Assembly: GCF_040081985.1 (NCBI RefSeq)
Contig: NZ_JBEBMH010000012.1
Coordinates: 113,790-177,789 of the forward strand
Length of the DNA: 64,000 nucleotides
Direction of reading: 5' to 3'
DNA from: Kumtagia yinganensis
Lineage (GTDB): Bacteria; Pseudomonadota; Alphaproteobacteria; Rhizobiales; Rhizobiaceae
Of this stretch, positions 9,915 to 19,518 are shown in pieces. The first letter of the stretch is position 1. Each line of letters begins with the position of its first letter. Position numbers and translations under genes: made by a program. The notes under the pieces are model-generated. The model ran no database searches, had not been told where the DNA came from, and saw nothing but the letters and a program-made list of their open reading frames with translations.

Positions 9915-10544
9915 ATGAGCACCCTTCACAAGCTTGTGCTCGCCTCCGGTTCCCCGCGCAGGATCGAACTGCTGCAGCAGGCCGGCATCGAGCCGGATCG
10001 CATCTTTCCCGCAGACGTCGACGAGACTCCGCAGCGTGCCGAGCATCCGCGTTCGTTGGCTAAGCGCTTGGCGCACGCCAAGGCCGAGAAGGCGTTCGAG
10101 GCGCTGCGGGAGGATGCCGATCTTGCAGGCGCCTTCATCCTTGCCGCCGATACGGTGGTGTCGGTGGGGCGCCGCATCCTGCCCAAGGCGGAGATGACGG
10201 AGGAAGCCTCCAACTGCCTGAAGCTGCTGTCGGGCCGGGCGCACCGCGTCTATTCCGGCGTCTGCCTGATCACGCCCGGCGGCAAGATCCGCCAGCGCCT
10301 GGTCGAGACCAGAGTGCGCTTCAAGCGGCTTTCGCGCGAGGAACTGGAAAGCTACCTCGCCTCCGGCGAATGGCGCGGCAAGGCCGGCGCCTATGCCGTG
10401 CAAGGTCTTGCCGGCAGCTTCGTCGTGAAAATGGTGGGCTCCTACACCAACGTCGTCGGCCTGCCGCTTTACGAGACGGTCGGGCTGCTGACCGCCGACG
10501 GCTTCAACGTCCACTTCAACTGGCTATCGGGACGCAGCGGATGA
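9915..10544 (+). CDS. maf: Maf-like nucleoside triphosphate pyrophosphatase
   Basis: 209 aa. LVLASGSPRRIELLQQAG near the start is the Maf signature, followed by KAEKAFEAL, ILAADTVV and EWRGKAGAYAVQGLAG. Enzymes of this family hydrolyse non-canonical or canonical NTPs (dTTP/UTP or m7GTP) to monophosphates and may limit cell division. ATG 9915 is preferred; a TTG at 9909 is the alternative. It overlaps the yacG start by 4 bp (ATGA), so the two are translationally coupled. Confidence 0.93.
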   Translation: MSTLHKLVLASGSPRRIELLQQAGIEPDRIFPADVDETPQRAEHPRSLAKRLAHAKAEKAFEALREDADLAGAFILAADTVVSVGRRILPKAEMTEEASNCLKLLSGRAHRVYSGVCLITPGGKIRQRLVETRVRFKRLSREELESYLASGEWRGKAGAYAVQGLAGSFVVKMVGSYTNVVGLPLYETVGLLTADGFNVHFNWLSGRSG

Positions 10545-10753
10545 CGGCCGACGGTGGGAAGGTCACGCCGCTCCGGCCTAAACGCCCGTGCCCAGAATGC
10601 GGCCGTCCCTCCGCGCGCGACACCTATCCGTTCTGCTCGACGCGCTGCAAGGATGTCGACCTCAACCGCTGGCTTACCGGCGCCTACGTCATCAGGGCGA
10701 CCGATGACGAGGACGAAGGCGGCGGGCCGAATGACGAAAAAGGTGCCGGCTGA
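10541..10753 (+). CDS. yacG: DNA gyrase inhibitor YacG
   Basis: 70 aa. A zinc-ribbon with CPEC near residue 17 and CSTRC near residue 32, then KDVDLNRWLTGAYVI and an acidic tail, match YacG, a small zinc protein that binds GyrB and inhibits supercoiling. The start ATG overlaps the maf stop (ATGA). It is the last gene of the conserved run; tRNA-Phe lies 204 bp downstream. Confidence 0.92.
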   Translation: MTADGGKVTPLRPKRPCPECGRPSARDTYPFCSTRCKDVDLNRWLTGAYVIRATDDEDEGGGPNDEKGAG

Positions 10754-10957
10754 ACGACCGGAAACCTTGGCATGCGCCGGCTCCAGCCTACGCAGTTCCC
10801 GATCAAGCCCGGAGCGAAACAGGAAATTCGGCTAAGTTCGATTCTCGGTGTCACAGGTGCTGGACAGCCAAAAATCCCGTGCTATAACCCAGCCGCTTTC
10901 GCCGGTTCGCCCCGGCGGTCTCGCGGAGCCAGCATAGATCCGGCTTAGGGGACAGAT

Positions 10958-11033
<76 letters not shown>

Positions 11034-11070
11034 CCAGCTATTGGTCCATTCTGGACACATAGGTTACGTT

Positions 11071-11390
11071 TTATACCGGAGACTTAGGTAACACGTTCGG
11101 CCCGAAAGGGTTGTCGAGTCGTTCCTGTCTGCATGTCTCATCGTCGAAACAGCCCAGGTCATAATCCATGAGGCTGGCCAGCCAGATCCGGTCGTCGACC
11201 TGTTTGATGCCGACGGTCTGTCCGGCGAAGACCTGGCTGAGATTGATCTTCTTGCGATTGTAGCGGATGCGCCCGCAGGTGGTGACGGTGACTGCCTTGT
11301 GTGGAAGGGGTGGTCGAGCTCCGGCGGTCCCCGGTAGGGCCGCGGCGACGGGCCGTAGCGCTCGGCAGAGTAAGCCACACGATCGCCTCC
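11071..11390 (-). pseudogene. Remnant of an IS481-type transposase (C-terminal part, frameshifted)
   Basis: On the minus strand one frame reads SAERYGPSPRPYRGPPELDHPFH and the next reads KAVTVTTCGRIRYNRKKINL, then VFAGQTVGIKQV, LMDYDLGCFDDETC and DNPFGPNVLPKSPV before TAA. Together these are the C-terminal end of IS481-family integrase-core transposases common in Rhizobiales. A one-base deletion near 11300 separates the two halves. The N-terminal DDE domain (about two thirds of the gene) is missing. It lies 38 bp after tRNA-Phe. No intact inverted ends could be defined. Confidence 0.75.
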
Positions 11391-11666
11391 TGCTCACAAG
11401 CGTCCACAAACCTGTTTGACAGCCCCACGATCTATACCCTGAGAATAGGGCGACCTCTGCTTGATGCTCATAGACCGCGGTCCACGGGCTGAGGTATCGT
11501 GTCGACAGCGTTTAGCTGTCGGATCAATGGCCTAGCGCCGCAAGACGTTCTCGACGCCATGGCTGAGACGCTGAGTGGATAAGGGCGCGGAATGCCTCGT
11601 TGGCAAAGATTGACTGCAGTGGCCTTCCTGCAGTCTTGAGTGCGGTATCAGGCCAACGGGAAGTCA

Positions 11667-13223
11667 ATGCAGATTCACGGATACCGGACACATCGACCCT
11701 GCAAGGACAGCATCTCAGCGCGTGCGCTTGGACTCATTCTGGGTTTGCTGGCCTGGATCGCACCGGTCTACGCGCAAGAGGTGCTTCGCATACCCTACGT
11801 GGCCGATATCGGCACTTTCGATCCGGACAACGGGTTTGAGACCGGTGCGATAAGCGCAATCAACAACGTCTATGAAGGGCTCGTCGAATACGAGCCGGGT
11901 TCGACCAAGATTGTCGGTTTGCTCGCGAGGAACTGGGAGATTTCCGACGACGGCCTCACCTACACGTTCCACCTTGCCGAGGGAGTAAAGTTCCACGACG
12001 GCACGCCGTTCAATGCGGCGGCGGTCATAAAATCCTTCGAACGCCGCCGCGATCGTGGACTGACCCAGAGCTACTCGCTGGCCAATGTGAAGGAGATGAA
12101 GGCTCCCGACGATTCAACGGTAGTGCTCACGCTGGGCCATCCTCAGCCTTCGTTCCTCGATGTCCTTTCCAGTCCATGGGGGCCCAAGATCATCAGTCCG
12201 GCAGCGCTCGCCGAGCATGACAATGGAGACTTCGCGACGACCTGGCTCAATGAGCACGCGATTGGCACGGGCCCGTTCAAACTTGCTGAATTCAAACGCG
12301 GTCAACGCTACAGCCTCGAACGCAACGATGACTATTGGAGCGACAAACCCTTCTTCCAGCAGATCCAGATTTCGGTCGTGCCGGATATCAGCCAGCAGAT
12401 CCTTCAATTGCAGGCGGGTGCAATTGACGCCGTGCCGATCAACTATCCATTCGCGCAACTCACCAGCCTGCCGGATGGTCTTGAGATCACTGCCGCGCAC
12501 AGCATGATACCGTACGATCTCTTCGTTAAGCCGAATTCGCCGGTGGACCACGCCGAGATCCGCGAGGCCATTTTGACAGCGATCAACCCTGCGCTGTGGG
12601 TCAAAGACGCCTTTGGAGAGTTCGCGAGCCTGTCGAGGTCGGTCTATCCAAACGTGATGCTCGATCCAGTGAATCCGATCCAGTTCCCGACGAACTTCGA
12701 GGCAGCGAAAGCCGCGATCGCCAAGCATGGGCCGGTCAGTTTGGTTATTGGTCTGCATAGCGCGGCCCCGAGCTACGCCCGGATCGCCGACCTGATGATA
12801 GCACAACTGGCGTCGATCGGCGTAAAGGCAACGGCTTACGTGCTGCCCTCTGGCGCTGCTTATACGTTGAAAGACGACCCGAACCCTCCCGATATGCTGC
12901 TCACGATCGCGGGCCCGGACGCCGCTCACCCGGACAGCCAAGCCAAGGCGTTCTTCACCAAGGACGCTCCTCTCAACTTTTTTGGTCGGTCGCTGCCGCA
13001 AGCCGATGCCATCGTGGACCAGGCCGGACAGGTGACTGACGTGAAAGAACGCGATGCTCTCTACGAGAGAGCGGGGCAGATGTATTTCGATGCCGGCATC
13101 GTCATCCCGCTTGTCGACGTCGATGACGTGGTTGTCCACGCCAAGGGTTTGACCGATCTTGGACTGCGCCCCGTGAACCCACCCGGCAATATCGACTTCG
13201 CCACCGTTCGCCGGGGACCCTGA
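11667..13223 (+). CDS. ABC transporter substrate-binding protein, peptide/nickel family (SBP_bac_5)
   Basis: 518 aa from ATG 11667. A signal peptide with core LGLILGLLAWIAPVYA and cleavage near AQE is followed by the SBP_bac_5 fold: EGLVEYEPGSTKIVGLLARN, EGVKFHDGTPFNAAAVIKSF, NEHAIGTGPFKL and RNDDYWSDKP. Such proteins capture di/oligopeptides, nickel chelates or other small ligands in the periplasm. It is first in a row with a fused double ATPase and two permeases. GTG 11640 is an alternative start, but it would put nine polar residues before the signal peptide and is disfavoured. The ligand is not deducible. Confidence 0.9.
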   Translation: MQIHGYRTHRPCKDSISARALGLILGLLAWIAPVYAQEVLRIPYVADIGTFDPDNGFETGAISAINNVYEGLVEYEPGSTKIVGLLARNWEISDDGLTYTFHLAEGVKFHDGTPFNAAAVIKSFERRRDRGLTQSYSLANVKEMKAPDDSTVVLTLGHPQPSFLDVLSSPWGPKIISPAALAEHDNGDFATTWLNEHAIGTGPFKLAEFKRGQRYSLERNDDYWSDKPFFQQIQISVVPDISQQILQLQAGAIDAVPINYPFAQLTSLPDGLEITAAHSMIPYDLFVKPNSPVDHAEIREAILTAINPALWVKDAFGEFASLSRSVYPNVMLDPVNPIQFPTNFEAAKAAIAKHGPVSLVIGLHSAAPSYARIADLMIAQLASIGVKATAYVLPSGAAYTLKDDPNPPDMLLTIAGPDAAHPDSQAKAFFTKDAPLNFFGRSLPQADAIVDQAGQVTDVKERDALYERAGQMYFDAGIVIPLVDVDDVVVHAKGLTDLGLRPVNPPGNIDFATVRRGP

Positions 13224-13276
13224 ATTCGGGAAGCTGGTCAGGCTCGCCCCGGCAGGTGGTCAAGCTTTCGCACCGA

Positions 13277-15058
13277 ATGTCCGAACCTGTGACCGAATCC
13301 GTCCTCTCCGTCAAAGATCTCTCGGTCGTTCTCAGCCGCGAAGGCCGTCCATCCCGCGTCCTCGATGGCATCAGCTTCGATATGTTCCCGCGCGAAATCA
13401 TCGCGCTGGTCGGGGAAAGCGGTTCCGGCAAAACAAGCATTGGGCTCACTCTTCAGGGGCTCTTGCCGCACGAATATCGTCCGCAGGTGGCAGGCTCGAT
13501 CCGGCTAGCGGGGATAGAACATGTCGGGGCGGGAAGCCGCACCTGGCAGTCGGCCCGCCGCCACCTCGTTCGCGCCATCTCGCAAGATCCGATGGGCGCG
13601 CTCAATCCCACGATGACCATCCGCCGCCAGATGCGAGAATCCAATGGGGGGGCCGACGGATCGATCGAAGATTGGCTCGCCAGAACCGGCCTGCCGGACC
13701 CGAATCGGATCGCTGACGCACTTCCACACCGCCTGTCGGGAGGACAGCGTCAGCGAGTGCTTATTGCCATGGCGATGATGGCAAGACCGAAGCTGCTTAT
13801 CGCCGACGAGCCGACCACCGCGCTCGACGTCACAGTGCAGGCGCAGATCCTCGACCTGTTGCGCGATCTCGCCCGTGAGCAGCAGACGGCAATTCTGTTT
13901 GTCACGCACGATCTTACTGTGGCGGCGTCACTGGCCGACCGAATCCTGGTTCTTTATGCCGGACGCATCGTTGAAGTGGGGCGCATAAAGGATGTGGCCC
14001 GCAATGCCGCGCACCCCTATTCCGCTGGCTTGCTCGCCGCCCGATTCGATTTAGACTCCGATCGACGGCGCCCGCTTCCCACCCTCCCGTCGGAGCACAC
14101 GCTATCGTCCAATGTTGAAAACGCCTGCGCCTACGCGACACGTTGCCCGATCGCCCAGCCAGACTGCATGGCAATCCGCCCGTCGCTGGAGCCTGCTTGC
14201 GTCCACGGTGGCACAGTCGCCTGCCTTCACCACGAACAAACCCCATACCTTTCGGCGCAGCGCACCGATGCGAAACCATGGCCGGTCAGGCCGATCTCGG
14301 AAACCGCGGCTTTGAGGCTGTCCAACGTCGGAAAAACATATCCGACGGGCACGCGATCGTTTTGGGGTCGGCGTCAAGCACAGTCAGTCCTAAAGTCGGT
14401 CAACCTGTCCATCAAGCTTGGCGAGTGCGTGGCCCTGGTGGGTGAGAGCGGCGCCGGCAAGTCCACCCTTCTGAGGATTGCCGCCGGACTCACGGCACCC
14501 GATAGCGGCACTGTTACACGCTTCGACAAACTTCCTCCGCAAGTGGTGTTTCAAGATCCCGTGGCGGCGCTTACTCCATGGCTCACAATCGGCGAGCAGA
14601 TCGGCGAGCGCCTGCGGGCGGTATCGCTCGGCAGCGATTATGGCCGCCGTCGCGTCGGAGAGGCAATAAAGCTGGTCGGCCTCGATCCGGTCTTGATGGA
14701 CGCGTTGCCGGCCGAGATATCGGTCGGACAATGCCAGCGGGCCGTTTTGGCTCGCGCGATAATCGTCCCCCCTAGACTTCTGCTGTGCGATGAGCCGATC
14801 AGCGCCATGGACGTGTCTCTCGCGGCCACCACCTTGAACCTTCTTGGCGACCTTCGGCGGCGGCTCGATATGGCGATGCTTTTCGTGACCCACGATCTGG
14901 CGGCCGCGAGGATCATCGCCGACCGCATTGCGGTGCTGAGGGACGGCGAATTGATTGAGATCGCCGATCCGGATGCGATCATTGCCGCACCGCAGTCCGC
15001 CTACACACGATCTCTCATCGCGGCGATGCCGAACCTGCAAGCAGGAGGCGGACGATGA
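13277..15058 (+). CDS. Fused double ATP-binding subunit of the peptide-type ABC importer (DppD-DppF-like)
   Basis: 593 aa with two ABC ATPase domains in one chain. Domain 1 has Walker A GESGSGKT at ~46-53, signature LSGGQRQR and Walker B LLIADEP. It ends in the OppD-type cysteine tail (CAYATRCPIAQPDC). Domain 2 has Walker A GESGAGKS at ~390 and Walker B LLLCDEP, but its signature is ISVGQCQR instead of LSGGQ. The pair energises the two permeases that follow. ATG 13277 is chosen (MSEP); GTG 13256 is possible. It overlaps the next gene by 4 bp. Confidence 0.9.
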   Translation: MSEPVTESVLSVKDLSVVLSREGRPSRVLDGISFDMFPREIIALVGESGSGKTSIGLTLQGLLPHEYRPQVAGSIRLAGIEHVGAGSRTWQSARRHLVRAISQDPMGALNPTMTIRRQMRESNGGADGSIEDWLARTGLPDPNRIADALPHRLSGGQRQRVLIAMAMMARPKLLIADEPTTALDVTVQAQILDLLRDLAREQQTAILFVTHDLTVAASLADRILVLYAGRIVEVGRIKDVARNAAHPYSAGLLAARFDLDSDRRRPLPTLPSEHTLSSNVENACAYATRCPIAQPDCMAIRPSLEPACVHGGTVACLHHEQTPYLSAQRTDAKPWPVRPISETAALRLSNVGKTYPTGTRSFWGRRQAQSVLKSVNLSIKLGECVALVGESGAGKSTLLRIAAGLTAPDSGTVTRFDKLPPQVVFQDPVAALTPWLTIGEQIGERLRAVSLGSDYGRRRVGEAIKLVGLDPVLMDALPAEISVGQCQRAVLARAIIVPPRLLLCDEPISAMDVSLAATTLNLLGDLRRRLDMAMLFVTHDLAAARIIADRIAVLRDGELIEIADPDAIIAAPQSAYTRSLIAAMPNLQAGGGR

Positions 15059-15918
15059 CCGTCAGGCCAAGCCCGGACACGCTGCCCACGCGGCCTCGGT
15101 TTAACTGGCGTGATTTTTTCCGGCGTGCCGGCTGGCTCGGAAGCGTCGGTATTGTCGGCGTGCCTGTCGTCACCCTTGTGGCCGTGCTGGCGCCCTGGAT
15201 CACGCCGTTCGACCCACAATTGCGAGTCGCCGGGGCCTACTTGCCGCCTTCGGCCGAGCATTGGTTCGGCACCGACGAGATCGGCCGTGACCTGTTCTCG
15301 CGCGTCATCCTCGGCATTCGATATACGTGGCTGCCAGGGCTTGCCGTTATCGGTTTCAGTCTCACTTTGGGCTCCCTGGTCGGACTGATTTCCGGCCTGG
15401 TGGGCGGCAAGACAGATCTGGTCATCGAGCGGATCGTCGACTTATTCTTGGTCCTTCCAGGAACGCTCATCGCGCTCGCCGTCGTCGCTTCCCTTGGTCC
15501 GGGGCTCGTCAACACGATGATCGCACTCGCCATCGTGTGGTGGATGTGGTACGCGCGTATATCCCGTGATGAAATTCGCCGCCTTAAGGCTCGGCCTCAT
15601 GTCGAGGCGGCGCGCATCGCCGGGGTTCGCGGTCCCCGTCTGCTGTTGCGTTATTTGTTGCCGGGAGTGGTCCCCGCCTTGCTCATCGGGGCATCGCTGG
15701 ATGTCGCCAACGTCGTCATGACGATGTCGCTGATGTCATTCCTTGGCCTCGGATTGCCTGCACCCGCGCCTGAACTAGGAGCGATGACCTCGCGCACCCT
15801 CGACAGTCTGACTGTCCATTGGTGGCTGCCGATCCTGCCGGCCGCAATCATCTTTCTCCTCTGCCTCCTTGCGAACCTTGCCGGCGACGGCATGCGCGCC
15901 GCCCTGCGGGGGGCCTAG
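15055..15918 (+). CDS. ABC transporter permease, DppC-like
   Basis: 287 aa with an N-terminal membrane segment (VGIVGVPVVTLVAVLAPWI), the periplasmic sequence HWFGTDEIGRDLFSRVILGIR typical of DppC/OppC, and about five further membrane helices. The EAA loop is EAARIAGVRGPRLLLRYLLPG, which contacts the ATPase. The start ATG overlaps the ATPase stop (ATGA). With the next gene it forms the membrane channel of the importer. Confidence 0.92.
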   Translation: MTVRPSPDTLPTRPRFNWRDFFRRAGWLGSVGIVGVPVVTLVAVLAPWITPFDPQLRVAGAYLPPSAEHWFGTDEIGRDLFSRVILGIRYTWLPGLAVIGFSLTLGSLVGLISGLVGGKTDLVIERIVDLFLVLPGTLIALAVVASLGPGLVNTMIALAIVWWMWYARISRDEIRRLKARPHVEAARIAGVRGPRLLLRYLLPGVVPALLIGASLDVANVVMTMSLMSFLGLGLPAPAPELGAMTSRTLDSLTVHWWLPILPAAIIFLLCLLANLAGDGMRAALRGA

Positions 15919-16908
15919 ATGCTGGCATATTTCGCCAAAAGCATCGTCGGCGCCGTGGTCGTCCTGCTGGTGATGAGCTTCATCGTTTTCGGCCTCCAAA
16001 GCATTATTCCCGCCGATCCGGCGCGCGCCATTGCCGGGCCCAGTGCTCCGCCGGAAACGGTCGAAACGATGCGTAGGCAGCTCGGAATGGACGATCCTGT
16101 TATTGTTCAATACGGGCATTTCCTATTGCGCCTCGCCCACGGCGATTTCGGGACCTCGGTAAGGACCCGACAGCCGGTGTTGGACGACGTGCGGCAATAT
16201 CTCCCCGCTACGCTTGAACTCGGAATGGTGTCGATCGCTTTGGGGCTAGCGCTCGCAGGCGTCATGGCGGCGCTTCAGTTCCTGATTCCGGGATCGGGCA
16301 GCATAAAGCTCGCTTTGGTGGGAGTAGGCTCCACACCAATCTTTCTGTCGGCCTTGCTTCTCGCCTACTTTTTCTGGTTCCGCCTCGATTGGCTTCCCGG
16401 AGCGGGTCGGCTCGCCTATCTCGACTTCGCAGGCCCAACGGGACTCAACGTCATAGACGGAATATTGGTCGGCCGACCCGAAGTCAGCGTCGACGCGCTG
16501 CAGCACATGATCCTGCCGGCGCTTGCCTTGGCGTTGCCTATCGGCGTCGCGGTCGGCCGGAGCCTAAACGGCGCGCTTCACGAGGTAATGAGGCAGACAT
16601 ATATCCGAACCGCGCGTGGCAAGGGTCTCAGCGAGGCTGAGGTGCTGTTTCGCCACGGTTTGCGCAATGCAGCCACCGCCCCGCTGTCCATGCTCAGCCT
16701 GCAGGTCCGCCTCTTATTCGGCAACTTGCTGGTCGTTGAGCGCGTCTTTGGCTGGCCCGGTTTGGGTCTTTATACGGTTCAAGCTTTTGCCAGCGCTGAT
16801 CTCCCGGCAGTGCTAGGCGTCGCAATCGTTTTCGGAATCCTCTACATCTTGGTCAACACGCTCATCGAGATTGTGCAGACAATGGCAGATTCTCGGATCA
16901 CACTATAA
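15919..16908 (+). CDS. ABC transporter permease, DppB-like
   Basis: 329 aa, six predicted membrane helices. The N-terminus LVMSFIVFGLQSIIPADPARAIAGP, the segment LRLAHGDFGTSVRTRQPV, and the EAA loop TYIRTARGKGLSEAEVLFRHGLRNA identify DppB/OppB. It starts directly after the stop of the DppC-like gene (TAG-ATG). The order SBP-ATPase-C-B differs from the common dppABCDF but keeps all parts. It ends 10 bp before the convergent histidine kinase gene. Confidence 0.92.
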   Translation: MLAYFAKSIVGAVVVLLVMSFIVFGLQSIIPADPARAIAGPSAPPETVETMRRQLGMDDPVIVQYGHFLLRLAHGDFGTSVRTRQPVLDDVRQYLPATLELGMVSIALGLALAGVMAALQFLIPGSGSIKLALVGVGSTPIFLSALLLAYFFWFRLDWLPGAGRLAYLDFAGPTGLNVIDGILVGRPEVSVDALQHMILPALALALPIGVAVGRSLNGALHEVMRQTYIRTARGKGLSEAEVLFRHGLRNAATAPLSMLSLQVRLLFGNLLVVERVFGWPGLGLYTVQAFASADLPAVLGVAIVFGILYILVNTLIEIVQTMADSRITL

Positions 16909-16918
16909 TAATGCTCAT

Positions 16919-18763
16919 TTAGACGGCTATCTTGGCACCAGTGATTTTCGCCGCATCGGCAGCCCAGATGGGGAGGCTGAAGGTTATCGATGCCCCGCCC
17001 GCCTCGACATTTTCCGCCCAAACTCGTCCGCGGTGTGCCTCGACAATTGAGTGGCAGATTGCCAGGCCCATTCCCATTCCATCCGGCTTGGTTGTGTAGA
17101 ACGCCTCAAAAATCCGTTTCGGATCGGTAAGTCCGCGGCCGCTGTCTTTTACCTCGACCTCCACCGTTTCGTCATGCCGACATCGCGAAACGATCCGTAG
17201 ACTTCGTGCGCCGACGTTGACGTCCTGCATCGCCTCGATGCCGTTGCGGACTATGTTCAGGACGACTTGTTCCATCTGGACGTGATCGGCAGCGGTCGCC
17301 GGAAGGCTGGGATCGAGTTGAAGATCCAGCTTGACGCTACTTGATGCGAGCCTGTCGCTCAGGAGTTCACACACCTCTCGGATCACCGCGTTCAGATCTA
17401 TCGCATTCGGTTCGGCTTCGGTCTTGCTGAACAGCGCACGGATGCGGGTGATCACCTGTGCCGCCGCGTCGGCGCTCCTGATGATTTTTTCGGCGACGCG
17501 ACTGGCGTGATTGAAGTTCGGCGGATCGGCGCTCAGCCATCTCTGGAAGGCGCCGGTGTTGGCCACAACCGCCTGGAGCGGCTGATTGAGTTCGTGTGCA
17601 ATGGACACAGACAGTTCGGACAGGCTGGCGGCACGCAAGGCGCGCGCGAGCCGTTCGTCGGCCAGACGCAACGATTCCTGAGCGCGGACCTCGTCGTCGA
17701 TGTCGAAGTTGACGCCGTACCAGCGAAGGATGGTACCGTCTTCGTCGCGCAGCGGTTCGAAGCGCGAATCAATCCAGCGATATTCGCCGTCCTTCCGGCA
17801 AAGCCGACCTTTGTGCTGAAGTGGCTCTCCACGGGCAAAGGACTTCTCGAACACGGCCTTGACGGCTGCCCGGTCGTCGGGATGGAACAACCCGACATGC
17901 GAGGCGAATTGCCGTGTACCTCGCGGTTGCTCCTTAGCAGAGTCGATGCCCGCCCAGTCGACGAACCGTTTGTTGAAGTAGTATGGCAGTCCCGCCGGCG
18001 TCATCAGCCAGATCATGGTGGGAACTGTATCGACCAGCAGACGGAGTTCACGCTCACGCTCACCTAACGCAGCTTCCGCCTTCTTCTGATCGTCGATATC
18101 AGCCGTGTGGCCATACCATCCGGTAAGCCTTCCATGGTCATCGCGCGAAGCGATCCCGGTGTCGCGGAACCATCGATACGTCCCGTCGAACCGACGCACA
18201 CGATGCTCGTCGATCACTGGCTCGCCCGTCTGCAAGCTGTGACGCCATCGCGCCATGCTCGTCTCGACATCGTCTGGATGGACGAACTGTGTCCAATGAT
18301 AATCATCGTCATCCATGATGCGGCGCATCTCATCGGCTGTCACGCCTACATATTCGAGTGCCGCGGGATTGAGTAAGCGCAGGCGGCCATCCGCGGAGGC
18401 CGACCATCCGAGGCCCGGAATATCGGCAAGGCTGCGTCCAGTGGCATGGTAGACCCGGTCATAGAAGCTGGTGGTCCTGAAGATCTTTATCACGAGCCAT
18501 AGGGCCAATGCCGCGACGACAAATACCACCAACCGGACCCCGCCACCGGCCGCCCCTGCTTGCAGCGAAAACAGGATCACGGATGAAAGCAGACCTGCCG
18601 CGGCAACGGCAAGCAAGCCGGCCTCCCAACCGATACAGACGCATATGACTGCAACGGCGACCAGCAGAACGTAGGGTTCATTGGCTAACAACGCCAGTAA
18701 GACGCTCGCAGCGCCGATCGCCAATGCCACGGCGCGGCGTTGTTTCGTTGACGTCAGCTCCAT
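16919..18763 (-). CDS. Membrane PAS sensor histidine kinase
   Basis: 614 aa from ATG 18763, which follows AAGAGGT; a GTG at 18796 is the alternative. Residues ~10-95 contain four hydrophobic segments. Two PAS/PAC units follow (GLGWSASADGRLRLLNPAALEY to GWYGHTADIDD, ~115-225; LLVDTVPTMIWLMTPAG to RWYGVNFDIDD, ~243-357). The kinase core has the H-box SIAHELNQPLQAV with His ~390, N-box NIVRNGIEAM, DSGRGL and KPDGMGMGLAICHSIVEAH. It should autophosphorylate and pass phosphate to the response regulator encoded next to it (18880-19518). The signal is unknown. Confidence 0.9.
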   Translation of the reverse strand: MELTSTKQRRAVALAIGAASVLLALLANEPYVLLVAVAVICVCIGWEAGLLAVAAAGLLSSVILFSLQAGAAGGGVRLVVFVVAALALWLVIKIFRTTSFYDRVYHATGRSLADIPGLGWSASADGRLRLLNPAALEYVGVTADEMRRIMDDDDYHWTQFVHPDDVETSMARWRHSLQTGEPVIDEHRVRRFDGTYRWFRDTGIASRDDHGRLTGWYGHTADIDDQKKAEAALGERERELRLLVDTVPTMIWLMTPAGLPYYFNKRFVDWAGIDSAKEQPRGTRQFASHVGLFHPDDRAAVKAVFEKSFARGEPLQHKGRLCRKDGEYRWIDSRFEPLRDEDGTILRWYGVNFDIDDEVRAQESLRLADERLARALRAASLSELSVSIAHELNQPLQAVVANTGAFQRWLSADPPNFNHASRVAEKIIRSADAAAQVITRIRALFSKTEAEPNAIDLNAVIREVCELLSDRLASSSVKLDLQLDPSLPATAADHVQMEQVVLNIVRNGIEAMQDVNVGARSLRIVSRCRHDETVEVEVKDSGRGLTDPKRIFEAFYTTKPDGMGMGLAICHSIVEAHRGRVWAENVEAGGASITFSLPIWAADAAKITGAKIAV

Positions 18764-18879
18764 TTCCGACCTCTTGAGACCGCCTCTGCGACCCACTCCT
18801 TAGGGCGGCCGTTATCCAAATCAGTTACGGAACCCCAAAACCGGATTTCAGATGTACCTTCTTCCAAAATCGAGGCCGA

Positions 18880-19518
18880 TCAGCGGCTTTCCACAGGAAG
18901 CGACTGCCAAACGTTGAAGAGATGGGAGATGGACCTCGCGTTCAACTTCTTCATCATGTTACTCCGGTGGAGCTTTACGGTGATCTCGCTGATACCGAGA
19001 TCCGATGCGATCTGTTTGTTCATCGCACCGGAGACTACGAGCCTCAGCACTTCCCGCTCGCGGGGCGTAAGGGTCTCATAAAGGGCCAGATTCTTGCTCG
19101 ATACGGTCGATGCCGCTCGTCGCGCGACGTCGTTGGCGATAGCGGTCGACACAGCGTCAAGGAATGTCTGGTCGCGGACAGGCTTGGTTAGAAAATCCAC
19201 TGCCCCCGCCTTCATCGCCTGGACGCTCATTGCGATATCGCCATGACCCGTCAAGAATATGATCGGCGTTAGTATGCCCCTGGTTGCAAGGACGTGCTGA
19301 AGATCTAGGCCGCTCAGACCCGGCATTCGCACATCGAGAACGAGGCAGCCTGGCCGGTCCGGCAATTTTGCGTCCAGTAGTTGCTGGCCCGAAGAAAACG
19401 ACATCGTGTCGATGCCGACAGAATTCAGCAACTCCTCCAACGCGTCGCGGACCGTTGCATCATCATCGACCAGAATTGTTATGGGACTGTCTGCGATTTC
19501 TGAAGTTACCACGCCCAT
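18880..19518 (-). CDS. FixJ-family response regulator (receiver + LuxR HTH)
   Basis: 212 aa from ATG 19518 with GAGAG upstream; GTG 19548 is possible. The receiver has acidic VDDD near residue 18, phosphoacceptor Asp62 in VLDVRMPG, and FLTKPVRDQ with the conserved Lys. The C-terminal LuxR-type HTH is LTPREREVLRLVVSG...NKQIASDLGISEITVKLHRSNMMKKL. It lies upstream of the PAS kinase on the same strand with a 116-bp gap, a probable cognate pair. It is closely similar to the regulator at 25105-25812, sharing GAVDFLTKPVRDQT. Confidence 0.92.
   Translation of the reverse strand: MGVVTSEIADSPITILVDDDATVRDALEELLNSVGIDTMSFSSGQQLLDAKLPDRPGCLVLDVRMPGLSGLDLQHVLATRGILTPIIFLTGHGDIAMSVQAMKAGAVDFLTKPVRDQTFLDAVSTAIANDVARRAASTVSSKNLALYETLTPREREVLRLVVSGAMNKQIASDLGISEITVKLHRSNMMKKLNARSISHLFNVWQSLPVESR

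Noticed and set aside
11503..11521. Small hairpin CGACAGC-GTTTA-GCTGTCG
   Set aside because: Only 7 bp and no U-run; too weak to call a terminator or operator.
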